Below are positions 54,494 to 64,000 of a DNA stretch of 64,000 bases, piece after piece. The translations under genes were made by a program, and so were the position numbers. A model generated the notes under the pieces. The model saw only the letters and a list, made by a program, of their open reading frames with translations, ran no database searches and was not told the DNA's origin. The number at the start of each line of letters is the position of its first letter. The stretch's first letter is position 1. Source of the DNA: Spirosoma agri (lineage in GTDB: Bacteria > Bacteroidota > Bacteroidia > Cytophagales > Spirosomataceae); NCBI RefSeq assembly GCF_010747415.1, contig NZ_JAAGNZ010000001.1, positions 3,100,001-3,164,000 of the forward strand, in the 5' to 3' direction.

Positions 54494-54974
54494 CCGGTAA
54501 CAGGATTTCCATATAAGAATGTGTCTCGGCTACAATTAGTCCGCCTTCAACAAGGTGCATTTCTGCGACTGGATGAGCTTTGCTATAGCCCGATAATGCG
54601 CGGGGTTGCCTGGCTCCGTTTCGGATAGCGACGGCGCGCGGATCATGCCCCAGGCCGGACCACCTCCCGAACCAGCAAGCACTCCATCAGACTCACGCTC
54701 AGGACCATCGCTCAGTTTTTCCACAAGCGGGTAACTATGCTCCTGAAGCTAATGGCGCCAAAGCCGTTTGCTCCCGAAACGGCGGAATGAAAGCGTGAAC
54801 TGTCGATTTGTTTTTGGTAGCTAGATGCGGGGAAGTCTATGGTTTCTGTTTTCGCGTATATACGATCGGTAACAGTTGCAAGCACATTTACGATCATCCG
54901 TTGATGTCGTCCGGTTATAAAGTCAATCGTATTGTCTTTCGTATACAACCCTGGTTTTACCTTGCCCTGATCCG
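54494..54974. other. intergenic region, possible decayed minus-strand gene
   Basis: Two overlapping minus-strand frames (54712-54948 and 54536-54724) each read moderately protein-like (for example GGGPAWGMIRAPSLSETEPG) and could be one gene broken by a frameshift, but neither matches anything I recognise. The sugar kinase promoter must also lie here. Confidence 0.25.
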
Positions 54975-55988
54975 ATGACGACTACCCACATCAGTACCTT
55001 GTTTCAACAGTTTGCGAACATTCGGGTGGGCGTCATTGGCGATTTTGCCGTTGACCTTTACTTCGGCCTGCAAACCGAGACGGGCGAACGATCACTGGAA
55101 ACGGGGCTGGACGTGTTCTGGGGCAGCCACCCCAAAGCGTCGCTGGGGGCTGCTGGTAACGTGGTCCAGAATCTGGTGGCGTTGGGGGTCACTACGGTTC
55201 AGGTTATCGGCTGCGTAGGCAATGATTTGTTCGGGCGGGAGATGCAGTACCTCTTTCAGTCGCTGGGCGTCGATACGACCCATCTGCACACGGCTCCTGC
55301 CAGTTGGGATACGTGCCTGTACACCAAGCCCAGCCGGAATGGACAGGAAACTAACCGGATTGATTTTGGTACGGGCAATACCGTATCCGATGCTTTTTTC
55401 AGCACGCTCCTCACCGGCCTGGAGCAGTCGCTGACTGAGTTGGATGTGCTCATTATCAATCAACAGTTCGCCAGCCCACTGCTTACCGAGAAACGGGTCA
55501 CGTTGCTCAATGAGCTGATTGCCCGGTATCCGAACGTCCGGTTTATTGCTGATATGCGCACGGTTGGCACACAGGTCTGTGGGGCCACGCTAAAAGTCAA
55601 CACAGCCGAACTGGCCCGGTTTCTGGCCATCGACCACCCCGATGATCCAAACCTTGACTGGTGCATCCGGCATGGAAACGCCTTTCGGGCGCACAGTAAT
55701 GGGCCATTGCTGATTACGCGCGGGCAGTCGGGCATTCTGTACATCGATTCAACCGAAATACAGTCAGTCGACGGATTGTCGCTGACGGGTCCGCTCGATA
55801 CCGTTGGCGCGGGCGACACCGTCGTTGCTGCCTGGGCGGCCTGCCGGGGCGCCGACGCGACACCGGCTCAGGCCCTTACGCTGGCGAATCTGGCAGCCGC
55901 CGTAACGGTTCAGAAATGCAACCAGACCGGAACGGCCAGCCTGTCCGAAATCCTTGCCTTACACCATAGCCATTCTTCCGATGACTAA
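54975..55988 (+). CDS. PfkB-family carbohydrate kinase
   Basis: 337 residues. PfkB signature 1 region: FWGSHPKASLGAAGNVVQNL and VQVIGCVGNDLFGREMQYL. Signature 2 with the catalytic Asp: LDTVGAGDTVVAAWAACRGA. The opening IRVGVIGDFAVDLYF and the GAAGNV spelling are closest in style to the RfaE/HldE-type kinase domain, though no nucleotidyltransferase domain follows. It phosphorylates a sugar; the substrate is not set by sequence alone. Its stop overlaps the epimerase start by 8 bp, so the two act together. Confidence 0.88.
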   Translation: MTTTHISTLFQQFANIRVGVIGDFAVDLYFGLQTETGERSLETGLDVFWGSHPKASLGAAGNVVQNLVALGVTTVQVIGCVGNDLFGREMQYLFQSLGVDTTHLHTAPASWDTCLYTKPSRNGQETNRIDFGTGNTVSDAFFSTLLTGLEQSLTELDVLIINQQFASPLLTEKRVTLLNELIARYPNVRFIADMRTVGTQVCGATLKVNTAELARFLAIDHPDDPNLDWCIRHGNAFRAHSNGPLLITRGQSGILYIDSTEIQSVDGLSLTGPLDTVGAGDTVVAAWAACRGADATPAQALTLANLAAAVTVQKCNQTGTASLSEILALHHSHSSDD

Positions 55989-57255
55989 AGAGATCCTGCA
56001 TCAGCATCTTCAGGAGTTGCACACCCATCTGATCGATGAGTTACTGCCGTTCTGGACAACCCGAACCATCGATGAGGTGAACGGGGGGTTTGTCACCCAC
56101 TTCGATCAGTACGGCAACGACTCGGGCGAGGACGAAAAGTCGCTCATTGCCCAGACACGCTCGATCTACACCTACGCGTCGGCTCATCGGGCGGGCTACG
56201 GTGGTGGCGCACTGGCCGAACTCGCCCGGCACGGGGTCGATTACCTGATCGGCACGATGTGGGATGAAGAGTACGGTGGTTTTTACTGGATGACCAACCG
56301 CAGGGGCGAAGTAACGAACGACCAGAAGATCGTTTATGGACAAAGTTTCGCCATCTATTGCCTGAGCGAATACACGCTGGCGACCGGCGATCTGCGCGGG
56401 ATCAAATACGCCCGAACTGTATTCGATCTGTTGCAGAAATACGCCACCGATACCACCCACGGCGGCTATTTCGAGATGTTCCTTCGCGACTGGACGCTCA
56501 AAGGACCGGGCTCCGCCGGGGGCGACCGCAAAACGCTGGATGCGCACATGCACCTGATGGAAGCGTTCACGACCTTATATGAATGCACGCGCCAATCCAT
56601 TCATCGCCGGAAGTTACTGGAAGTCATCGATCTGCTGACGAAAAAGATTATGCACCCGGTCTATGGCACGGGTATACCTCAGTTCTGGACTGACTGGCAG
56701 GTTGCCCCGCAGATTAAGTTCGACGTTATCTGGGGCTGGGACCGCTTCACCAACGACGGCGTCAAACGGGCCGCCGAAGACAATACGAGCTACGGCCACA
56801 ACGTCGAATTTGCCTGGCTACTGCTGCACGCGCTGACGATCCTGGAAATACCCCACGAGGTGTACCACGATCAGTTGCGTAAATCATTCGCTCATGCCGT
56901 TGATCACGGCGTCGACTGGAAATTTGGTGGTGTCTTCGTTGAGGGATCGCACGCGGGCGAGGTGTATGATCGGGAAAAAGAATTCTGGCAACAAGCGGAA
57001 GTACTGATCGGCTTTCTGGACGCCTACCGGATCTTTGGCGACGAGCGATACTGGCAGGCGTACGAAAATGTCCATCGCTTTGTGCTGGACAAACTGGTCA
57101 ATCATTCGGTTGGTGAGTGGTGGCCGCTGACGACCCGACAGGGTGATCCAATCTGGACCCACATGAGCCATTCCTGGAAAATCAACTACCACACCGTGCG
57201 GTCGATGGTCCAATCCATTCAACGGCTGGATGCACTCCGCGTCATCAGTCGCTAG
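55981..57255 (+). CDS. AGE-family sugar epimerase (cellobiose 2-epimerase-like)
   Basis: 424 residues from the ATG at 55981 inside the kinase stop region. An alpha/alpha toroid of the N-acylglucosamine 2-epimerase family: FWTTRTIDEVNGGFVTHFDQ, LIAQTRSIYTYASAHRAGYG, GQSFAIYCLSEYTLATGD, SYGHNVEFAWLLLHAL and a C-terminal SHSWKINYHTVRSMVQS, which carry the catalytic His residues. Cellobiose 2-epimerases of this kind convert cellobiose or mannobiose-type sugars at C2. No signal peptide, so it works in the cytoplasm on imported sugars. The overlapping kinase gene suggests a short catabolic route. Confidence 0.88.
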   Translation: MTKEILHQHLQELHTHLIDELLPFWTTRTIDEVNGGFVTHFDQYGNDSGEDEKSLIAQTRSIYTYASAHRAGYGGGALAELARHGVDYLIGTMWDEEYGGFYWMTNRRGEVTNDQKIVYGQSFAIYCLSEYTLATGDLRGIKYARTVFDLLQKYATDTTHGGYFEMFLRDWTLKGPGSAGGDRKTLDAHMHLMEAFTTLYECTRQSIHRRKLLEVIDLLTKKIMHPVYGTGIPQFWTDWQVAPQIKFDVIWGWDRFTNDGVKRAAEDNTSYGHNVEFAWLLLHALTILEIPHEVYHDQLRKSFAHAVDHGVDWKFGGVFVEGSHAGEVYDREKEFWQQAEVLIGFLDAYRIFGDERYWQAYENVHRFVLDKLVNHSVGEWWPLTTRQGDPIWTHMSHSWKINYHTVRSMVQSIQRLDALRVISR

Positions 57256-57501
57256 TCATGTCTACGCTTTGGCTGGCCGACCGTACACTTAATCGTACGA
57301 ACACTGGCCCATTTCCTCACTTACGTTTATTCAACTAAGCAGATTTGTTTTGATTTCATTGCAAAGGGGCCTTTCAACGGACGATCGTATGCCAACCCTT
57401 TGTTATGGAACAACTCAACAAATTACTCGACAAAAAAATTGCGCCCAGCATACCCGCTGGTCTTTGGAAGGCACAGGCCGAACTCCGCTCGCCGGTCAAG
57501 G

Positions 57502-58539
57502 TTAACCCGGTTTTCTTTTCGACTCTTTGATGCTGTCTTCACTGAGTTGTTCCTGCTGAAAAACGAATTCGTGGGTCTTTTTAGCCCGCTCGCGGGCCTC
57601 CCGGGCTTTCTCCATAAACTGCTGCGCTGCCACGGTGTTGCCTCCCTCTGCCAGCTGCTTACCCGATTGTTCTAGGAGCATTACGGTTTCTTCAAGGCTG
57701 CGAATTGCCTTCCAGAATGAATCCTCGACGGATTTTGTGGTTTCAGCCAGCAGTGCATTGGCCGTAAATGCGTGCCCGGTGTGACACCGATACCGGATGA
57801 TCTTTCCCTCTTTGATACTGACCAGGGCGCCGTTACATTCCGGACAGGTCAGACGGGTGGGCTCTCCCATGTCCTGAATCCCGAGCTCGAAGGCATTTTC
57901 CTGGGCCGCAATGTTAATCTCCGTTACCATGAGTTCGTCCTCTTTGGCGGGCAAATCCGGCTTCTCACTGACCGACTCTTTAATTAGGTCTTCGAGTAAG
58001 AAGGCCATTTTGGAAATAGGAACGATGTAATCGACGTCGACATACTCCAGCACACTATCGGGCATACTGGGGTATATGGCTTCGCGGGGTTCCTGAATGA
58101 TGCCAATGCCGCCCAGCCGCTTTACCGACCACATGCCTGACGTACCGTCGTTTAGCATACCCGTTAGCACGATTCCAATCACTCTGGGCCCGTAGCTGTA
58201 AGCCGCCGACCGGAACAGCGCATCGATGGAAGGCCGAAACCGGTTTTCCTTGGGCCCTTTCTTGACGATCACCTGATCATGTTCGACCAGCATGTGATGA
58301 TCGGGGGGCGCTACGTAGATTTTACCGGTCTGAATGACCTCCCCATCCTGCGGATGCACAACGGGTAATGCGCCCGACACAGTCAGTATCTCAGGCAGAA
58401 AACTCGGCGAGTGAGACGATACGTGTAATACAATAAATAGTGACGCATGGAAGTCGGGTGGTAACGTTGCGACCAATTCTTTGAGTGCATAAACGCCACC
58501 AGCCGAAGCGCCTATAACGATAATGTTTCGTTTTGCCAT
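57502..58539 (-). CDS. CheB-type methylesterase without receiver, with C-terminal Cys/His domain
   Basis: 345 residues. The CheB catalytic domain lies at about 1-190: GASAGGV (S12), LFIVLHVSSHS (H39) and TGMLNDGTSG (D131) form the triad. There is no N-terminal receiver. After a linker comes a compact LTCPECNGALVSIKEG then YRCHTGHAFTAN segment (about 225-270), a probable zinc ribbon, then a long helix (FWKAIRSLEETVMLLEQSGK, AREARERAKKTHEFVF). The target of demethylation or deamidation is unknown as no chemoreceptor adjoins it. Divergent from the giant CheB-CheR kinase. Confidence 0.85.
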   Translation of the reverse strand: MAKRNIIVIGASAGGVYALKELVATLPPDFHASLFIVLHVSSHSPSFLPEILTVSGALPVVHPQDGEVIQTGKIYVAPPDHHMLVEHDQVIVKKGPKENRFRPSIDALFRSAAYSYGPRVIGIVLTGMLNDGTSGMWSVKRLGGIGIIQEPREAIYPSMPDSVLEYVDVDYIVPISKMAFLLEDLIKESVSEKPDLPAKEDELMVTEINIAAQENAFELGIQDMGEPTRLTCPECNGALVSIKEGKIIRYRCHTGHAFTANALLAETTKSVEDSFWKAIRSLEETVMLLEQSGKQLAEGGNTVAAQQFMEKAREARERAKKTHEFVFQQEQLSEDSIKESKRKPG

Positions 58540-58715
58540 ATGAGGGTAAGCTGTTACTTTTACATAACAAACAAGACGGTTATTCTTGCTTTTAGGTAAG
58601 CAGACAACTTCGGTTTAGTAGAAGGAGAAGCTGGTTCGACTGCGATGGTTGGCCACGACCTCGTCTCATTGTTAAGAAACGATTGCCTTCCCAATAAGTT
58701 TTTGATCCTCTTTAG

Positions 58716-61700
58716 ATGCCAAAGAAACGAAACACATCAATACCACACCAATCCTCGAACATGCCCATACCTATCGTTGCCATTGGCGCATCGGCGGGTG
58801 GTATTGAAGCCGTTTCTGAACTGCTGCGTCATCTCTCCCCCACAACAGGGTTGGCTTATGTGTATATTCAGCACCTCGACCCCACCGTTGAAAGCCATAT
58901 CTCCGATATCTTGAGCCGCAGTACCACGATGCCGGTACTGGAAGCGCAACACCTGCTGCGGATCGAGCCAAATCACGTCTACGTCATTCCCCCCGATCAG
59001 GACATTGAAGCCGTTGACGGTGTACTCACGCTTCTGCCGCGCGATAAACCGGGCAATGCGGCCATCCACATGCCGATAGACCAGTTTTTCCTTTCCCTTG
59101 CCGAACGGCAGAAAGCAGGATCAATTGGTGTATTGCTGTCGGGAACGGCCACGGACGGAACGCTGGGGCTGCGCGCCATCAAAGCCGCCGGAGGCATCAC
59201 GTTTGCCCAGGATGAGACAGCCCGCTTTCTGAGTATGCCCCGATCGGCCATTTCCGAAGGGGTGGTAGACCGGGTGCTCCCCCCCACCGAAATTGCGCTG
59301 GAACTAGACCAGCTGAGCCAGCAGCCCGCGGTATTCCAGCAGACCCTACAGGCGGAGCTACAGGAAGCCGAAGGCAGGACCGACGAAGACCTCACGGCCA
59401 TCATTCAATTGCTGAGACGGATGGTGGGGGCCGATTTCAGCCACTACAAGCTAACGACCGTCCGTCGTCGGATCATCCGGCGGACTCTGCTTTACAAGTT
59501 AAATACGCTTTCTGAGTATGCCGACTATATGCGTCAGCACCCCGAAGAGGCCTCGCTGCTTTACGATGATCTGCTGATCAACGTAACGAGCTTTTTCCGG
59601 GATGCCGACACGATGGATTACCTCCAGAAAGTGCTGTTTCCCCAGCTTATCCGCGACAAACCCAGCCGCGAACCGTTGCGTATCTGGATACCAGCCTGCT
59701 CCACCGGTCAGGAAGCCTATACCATTGCCATGCTGTTGCTGGAGGTACTGGGCGACCGGGCCTCGACCATGACGGTCCAGATCTTTGCCACGGACCTGAG
59801 CGAATCGGCGGTGGCCAAGGCCCGCATGGGAAGCTACACCCGGGGCGAAGTAATCGATGTACAACCATCCCGGTTACAGCGCTTTTTCACCAAAGTGGAT
59901 GACCACTTCCGCATCAACAAGTCGGTTCGGGACATGTGCGTATTTGCGCCCCATAACCTGCTCAAAGACCCGCCCTTTTCGCGCCTGGATCTAATAAGCT
60001 GCCGTAATCTGCTTATCTATCTGGATACGACTCTGCAACGAAAAGCCATCGTTACGTTTCATTACGCATTGAATCCCAGTGGCTATCTGGTTTTAGGCAA
60101 GTCAGAGACGGTAGGCACGTCGGCTCCGTTGTTTTCGCAGATCGAAAAAAACTACAAAATTTTCCTCCGCAAAAATGACGTAGACAGCCGGGCTACCTTC
60201 ACCATGAGCCCCCGGCAACTAGACAGCCAGTCAGCTGCGCCATCGAACCGCCTTTTGCCCAGCCAAAAAACGAGCAACCTGTCGGCCGAGCGGTCGGCCA
60301 ACTCAGGAAACGATTTGGATAACCTCATTGACAATCTGTTATTAACGCAGTATGTACCCGCCTGCGTGCTGGTTAACCAGGATCTGGAAATCCTCCAGTT
60401 TCGTGGATCAACGGGCTTGTTCCTCGAACCCTCACCGGGCAAGGCGAGCCTGAACCTGCTCAAGATGGCCCGTCCGTCGCTGGTCTTCGAACTGCGGAAC
60501 ACCGTGCATAAAGCCCAGAAATCAGGCGAGCCAGTCCGCAAGAGTGGACTGGAGGTGCGGCTGAAAGACAAAGTACACTACGTATCGGTTGAAGCCGTTC
60601 CACTCAATACCAGCACCGAAGAGCGGCTGTTCCTGATCATTTTTGAGGAAGCAGAGCCCCCGGTAGTGCCCGTTACCCGGTCAGCCGATGCGCGCAACCG
60701 CCGGATCAAAGAGCTGGAAACGGAACTGGCCAATCTGCGCGAGGACATGCGCTCCATCATTGAAGAGCAGGAAGCCAGCAACGAAGAACTCCAGTCGGCC
60801 AACGAGGAGATTATCAGCAGCAATGAGGAGTTGCAGAGCATTAACGAAGAACTCGAAACCAGCAAGGAGGAAATCGAGTCGACCAACGAAGAACTGCTGA
60901 CAATCAATCAGGAGCTTCAGGTGCGGAACGATCAACTGTCGGAAGCGTACCAGTTTGCCGAAGACATCTTCGGAACCATTCGGGAAGCCACGCTGGTGCT
61001 GGACACTGACCTACGGGTCAAAAGTGCGAATCAAACCTTTTACCGGCTGTTCGGCACGAAAGCGGAAGATACGGAACGTCGGCTTCTGTATGAACTGGCC
61101 GCCCGCCAGTGGGACATTCCTGAACTCCGGATGTTGCTGATGGATGTTGCCACCCGCGGCACGCAGATTCACGGGTTTGAGTTCACGTACTCGTCCGGCG
61201 ATGGGTCTGACAGCCACGTCAAAGTGCTTTCGTTGAATGCCCGGCGGGTCGTCCGTCAGCAGGAAGCCATTTTGCTGGCTATTGAGGACATTACCGAACA
61301 CCGGCGGGCGCAGCGGCTGCTGGCCGAGCGCGAAGCCTGGTTCCACCAGATTGCCGATAATGCGCCCAGCCTGATCTGGGTTACCGGTCCCGATGATCAA
61401 TATACGTTTATCAACCGGGTCTGGGCCGACTACACGGGACGCTCGCTCGACGATATCACGAAATACGGCTGGTCGCCAAACCTGCACCCCGACGACCGGA
61501 AACTATACCAGGATTCGCATACCAAACACGTCGGTAGTCAGCAGCCGTTCAGTTTTGAGTATCGGCTGCGCCGATATGACGGCGAGTATCGCTGGATGCT
61601 GGAAAATGCCCAGCCCGTATTCGCGCCCGATGGCACATTTGGGGGTTATATCGGCAGTGCTGCCGACGTGAATCTGCAAAAGGAACTCAACCAGGAGCTG

Positions 61701-64000
61701 GACCTGCGTGTTCAGGAACGGACGAGCGAACTCGCGCAGACCAACAACCTGCTGCAATCGATTTTCGACTCATCGCTCAACAGCGTCAGCGTTTTAGAAA
61801 GCGTTCGGGACGAATCAGGCGAACTGATCGACTTTGTGTACCAACTCACTAATGATGCAACAGAACAAGTCGTTGGTCAGACCAATTTAGAGGGAAAGCG
61901 CTATTCGACCATCAACAGCGCCTACAAGGAAGTGGGGCTGTTCGATATTCTGAAGCGGGTCGTCGAAACGGGCGAATCCGAGCGGTTCCCGCTGCATTAC
62001 ATCGACGAGACCATCGACCAGTGGCACGAATGCTCGGCGGTCAAACTAAACGATGGCGTCGTTTTGTCGTCTGAAGACATAACGGAACGAAGGCTGATCG
62101 AAGGCCGGATTCAGGACAGTGAGGCCAGCAAACAAAGCCTGCTGTCTATTTTTGGTCAGGCACCCGTGGGCATTGCCATGTTTAAGGGGGCTCGTTTCAT
62201 CATCGATCTGGCGAACGAACGAATGCTCGATTACTGGGCTCGTACGCGCGCCCAGGTCATGAAAAAACCCCTTGCCGACGCGTTGCCTGAACTGGCCGGC
62301 CAACTCTTCGAAGCAAGCCTGACCAGCGCCTACACGACGAAACAACGCGTTTTTGCCAACGAGTTGCCGTTAACGTTCCAGCATCAGGAAAAGCGGGTAA
62401 CCGTTTATATCGATCTTGCCTTTGAACCCTACTACGGAGCCGATAAATCAGTTGCGGGTGTACTCGTTGTCGCCAATGATGTTACGCAACAGGTTTTGGC
62501 CCGCCAGCTGATCGAGACTAACGAGCGCCAGTTACGAACGTTGGTCGAACATACACCGGATGTGATCACCCGCTGGGACAGCAACCTGAAACTAATCTTT
62601 GCCAACCAGGCTTTTGCGGGCAAAATGGGGCTACCCAATACCGCACTTCTAGGAAAGACCAACCTTGAGATGGAGCAACCTGGCGACATTGCTGTTGCCT
62701 ATATGGATAGCCTGGAGGACGTTCTTCGCACCGGGAAACCCAAAGAACATTATAACTCATTTCCGTCACCTTCCGGCGAAATTTTCTTCTATTCCCGTAT
62801 GGTGCCGGAATTCGGTGAGGATGGTTCCGTACAGGGCGTGCTGGCCATTGCCCGTGATATTACCAAGCTGAAAGAGGCCGACGACTTGCGGGAAGCGGAA
62901 CAGAAGGTACGAGAAACGGTCGAAAATCTGCAAGCTATTCTGGACAGTTCGCCCACGCTGATTATTTTCTTCAAAGAAAGCGATACGCAGGATCCATTAT
63001 CCGATTTTCATATCGCGGTTTGCAACGATAAAGTCGTTCAGTTGCTGGGCAAACCCGTCGATCAGTTGATCGGCCAGCCGGTATCGCAGTTTGCCGATCG
63101 GCTATGGCAGGAAAACACCCGTTCCCTTCTCCGCCAGGTACGGGAAACCAGTGAACCGTATCATGAAGAACGTTATATGCCTACCGAGTCGGGGGGTAGC
63201 TGGCTAGCCATCTACGTCACTCAGTTTGATCACGGTGTCGTATTGACGGGTGTTAACATCACGGCCCTCAAACAGGCTGAGCAGCAGCAGGATCTTCTGC
63301 TCAAAGAGATCGAACAGTCGAACGAAAACATTCAGTTGCTTAGCCAGCTTCGCCAGCAAATTCGGGAACGGGGCGAATTCCTGCGCAGTACCTCGCATGA
63401 CCTGCGGGGTAATTTCGGTATTATCCAGGGTGCCGCTACGTTGCTGGATATGGCAAATACGGACGAGGAACGCAGCCAGATGTTATCGATGCTTCAGCGC
63501 AATCTTCGCCAGGTTACGCAGCTGTTAACGGAGCTGATGGATTTTTCGCGGCTCGAAGCTGATCAGGAACAACGGCAGATTTTACCGTTCAATGTGACTG
63601 AACTACTGATTGATTTGGTCGAGCGTGTACGCCCCATTGCCGATGAGCAGGGGTTGTGGTTACACCTTGAAGCGGACGAACCGATCACGGCTGAAGGAGA
63701 CCCGGTGAAGGTGCGCCGAATTGCCCAGAATTTAGTCTTCAATGCCCTAAGATACACGCAGACCGGCGGTATTACGGTCAGTCTTAAGCCAGCCTTGTCA
63801 CCTGATCACTGGCAGTTTACCATCACCGATACGGGTCCGGGTTTGATCCAACCCGAATCACTGGCGGATGAATCCTTTACCGCCGATGAGGGAATCAGTC
63901 TACTCATTGCCAAGCAGTTGTGCGAACTTCTCAACGCGTCTTTCGAGATAGACAGTCAATCAGGTATTGGCACCCGTGTTCAGGTAATTTTCCCCAGACG
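58716..64000 (+). CDS. CheB-CheR-multi-PAS histidine kinase fusion (partial, runs off right edge)
   Basis: I translated this frame by hand: open from an ATG at 58716 (directly after an in-frame TAG) to the edge, 1761 visible residues; the ATG at 58761 is an alternative. Order: CheB methylesterase (GASAGGIEAV, S26; LSGTATDGTLG), CheR methyltransferase (about 220-490; TSFFRDADTMDYL, IWIPACSTGQEAYTIAM, FSRLDLISCRNLLIYL), a PAS-like linker, a long heptad coiled coil (SNEELQSINEELETSKEEIE), about five PAS domains, HisKA (STSHDLRGNFGII, H1561) and HATPase (NLVFNALRYTQ, DTGPGLI). The usual GxGxGL lid is replaced by DEGISLLIAKQL. No TM segment. Such fusions occur in soil bacteria; the CheB/CheR halves may act on the kinase itself. 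Confidence 0.92.
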   Translation, partial: MPKKRNTSIPHQSSNMPIPIVAIGASAGGIEAVSELLRHLSPTTGLAYVYIQHLDPTVESHISDILSRSTTMPVLEAQHLLRIEPNHVYVIPPDQDIEAVDGVLTLLPRDKPGNAAIHMPIDQFFLSLAERQKAGSIGVLLSGTATDGTLGLRAIKAAGGITFAQDETARFLSMPRSAISEGVVDRVLPPTEIALELDQLSQQPAVFQQTLQAELQEAEGRTDEDLTAIIQLLRRMVGADFSHYKLTTVRRRIIRRTLLYKLNTLSEYADYMRQHPEEASLLYDDLLINVTSFFRDADTMDYLQKVLFPQLIRDKPSREPLRIWIPACSTGQEAYTIAMLLLEVLGDRASTMTVQIFATDLSESAVAKARMGSYTRGEVIDVQPSRLQRFFTKVDDHFRINKSVRDMCVFAPHNLLKDPPFSRLDLISCRNLLIYLDTTLQRKAIVTFHYALNPSGYLVLGKSETVGTSAPLFSQIEKNYKIFLRKNDVDSRATFTMSPRQLDSQSAAPSNRLLPSQKTSNLSAERSANSGNDLDNLIDNLLLTQYVPACVLVNQDLEILQFRGSTGLFLEPSPGKASLNLLKMARPSLVFELRNTVHKAQKSGEPVRKSGLEVRLKDKVHYVSVEAVPLNTSTEERLFLIIFEEAEPPVVPVTRSADARNRRIKELETELANLREDMRSIIEEQEASNEELQSANEEIISSNEELQSINEELETSKEEIESTNEELLTINQELQVRNDQLSEAYQFAEDIFGTIREATLVLDTDLRVKSANQTFYRLFGTKAEDTERRLLYELAARQWDIPELRMLLMDVATRGTQIHGFEFTYSSGDGSDSHVKVLSLNARRVVRQQEAILLAIEDITEHRRAQRLLAEREAWFHQIADNAPSLIWVTGPDDQYTFINRVWADYTGRSLDDITKYGWSPNLHPDDRKLYQDSHTKHVGSQQPFSFEYRLRRYDGEYRWMLENAQPVFAPDGTFGGYIGSAADVNLQKELNQELDLRVQERTSELAQTNNLLQSIFDSSLNSVSVLESVRDESGELIDFVYQLTNDATEQVVGQTNLEGKRYSTINSAYKEVGLFDILKRVVETGESERFPLHYIDETIDQWHECSAVKLNDGVVLSSEDITERRLIEGRIQDSEASKQSLLSIFGQAPVGIAMFKGARFIIDLANERMLDYWARTRAQVMKKPLADALPELAGQLFEASLTSAYTTKQRVFANELPLTFQHQEKRVTVYIDLAFEPYYGADKSVAGVLVVANDVTQQVLARQLIETNERQLRTLVEHTPDVITRWDSNLKLIFANQAFAGKMGLPNTALLGKTNLEMEQPGDIAVAYMDSLEDVLRTGKPKEHYNSFPSPSGEIFFYSRMVPEFGEDGSVQGVLAIARDITKLKEADDLREAEQKVRETVENLQAILDSSPTLIIFFKESDTQDPLSDFHIAVCNDKVVQLLGKPVDQLIGQPVSQFADRLWQENTRSLLRQVRETSEPYHEERYMPTESGGSWLAIYVTQFDHGVVLTGVNITALKQAEQQQDLLLKEIEQSNENIQLLSQLRQQIRERGEFLRSTSHDLRGNFGIIQGAATLLDMANTDEERSQMLSMLQRNLRQVTQLLTELMDFSRLEADQEQRQILPFNVTELLIDLVERVRPIADEQGLWLHLEADEPITAEGDPVKVRRIAQNLVFNALRYTQTGGITVSLKPALSPDHWQFTITDTGPGLIQPESLADESFTADEGISLLIAKQLCELLNASFEIDSQSGIGTRVQVIFPR

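Noticed and set aside
57405-57530. 41-codon plus-strand frame starting MEQLNKLLDK
   Set aside because: Short, and its end overlaps the convergent CheB gene; no family recognised.
1-64000. tRNA, rRNA, CRISPR array, complete insertion sequence
   Set aside because: Read for T-loop motifs, regularly spaced direct repeats and transposase signatures; none convincing. The only mobile-element protein pieces are the island nucleases and the integrase remnant.

Overview
The window looks like chromosomal DNA from a Cytophagales bacterium (Bacteroidetes), close to Spirosoma and its relatives. Support: a C-terminal type IX secretion sorting domain on a protease, many PAS-type sensor kinases with short receiver proteins, GH106 and GH30 glycosidases, small secreted proteins ending in beta-rich tails, a lipoprotein with repeated YD-type motifs, and promoters fitting the Bacteroidetes -33 TTTG / -7 TAnnTTTG pattern. 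The taxon is inferred from gene content; no rRNA or tRNA gene was seen.

Positions 1 to about 9,550 form an accessory island. The part from about 2.6 to 9.4 kb is clearly richer in A+T than the rest. It begins with a tightly overlapping minus-strand operon (2618 down past position 1): three small unknown proteins, a LuxR-type HTH protein, an HNH nuclease and a GIY-YIG nuclease that runs off the left edge. Then come an XRE repressor, a two-TM protein with a beta-rich domain, a DUF2971 protein, and a compact plus-strand operon: DNA methyltransferase, AAA/ABC-type ATPase and HNH nuclease. The last two resemble PtuA and PtuB of the Septu anti-phage system; the in-operon methyltransferase and a long N-terminal extension on the ATPase make this the best candidate for an under-described defence system. 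The island ends at a 36-codon remnant of a tyrosine-recombinase gene and a 12-bp tandem repeat.

From 9.7 to 19 kb lies ordinary chromosome: a TraB-like DUF5694 protein, two members of a small unnamed family (a third is at 45.4 kb), a lipoprotein, an ECF sigma / membrane protein / hydrolase operon, an acyltransferase and a glycosyltransferase. From 19 to 32 kb signal transduction dominates: two single-domain receivers, a CZB-PAS kinase, a 1307-residue GAF-PAS hybrid kinase with two receivers and an HPt domain, and a LytS/LytTR pair. From 32 to 42 kb is a carbohydrate block (GH106, FAD oxidoreductase, GH30, small secreted proteins) followed by DUF1810 and a ceramidase-like membrane protein. From 42 to 54 kb genes are sparse and separated by several strong hairpins; this part holds an ECF sigma factor, a second PAS kinase sharing a nearly identical PAS module with the first, and an MFS transporter. 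From 54 to 64 kb are a receiver-like protein without its phospho-aspartate, a PfkB kinase overlapping an AGE-type sugar epimerase, a stand-alone CheB with an extra Cys/His domain, and, divergent from it, a giant CheB-CheR-PAS-kinase fusion that runs off the right edge.
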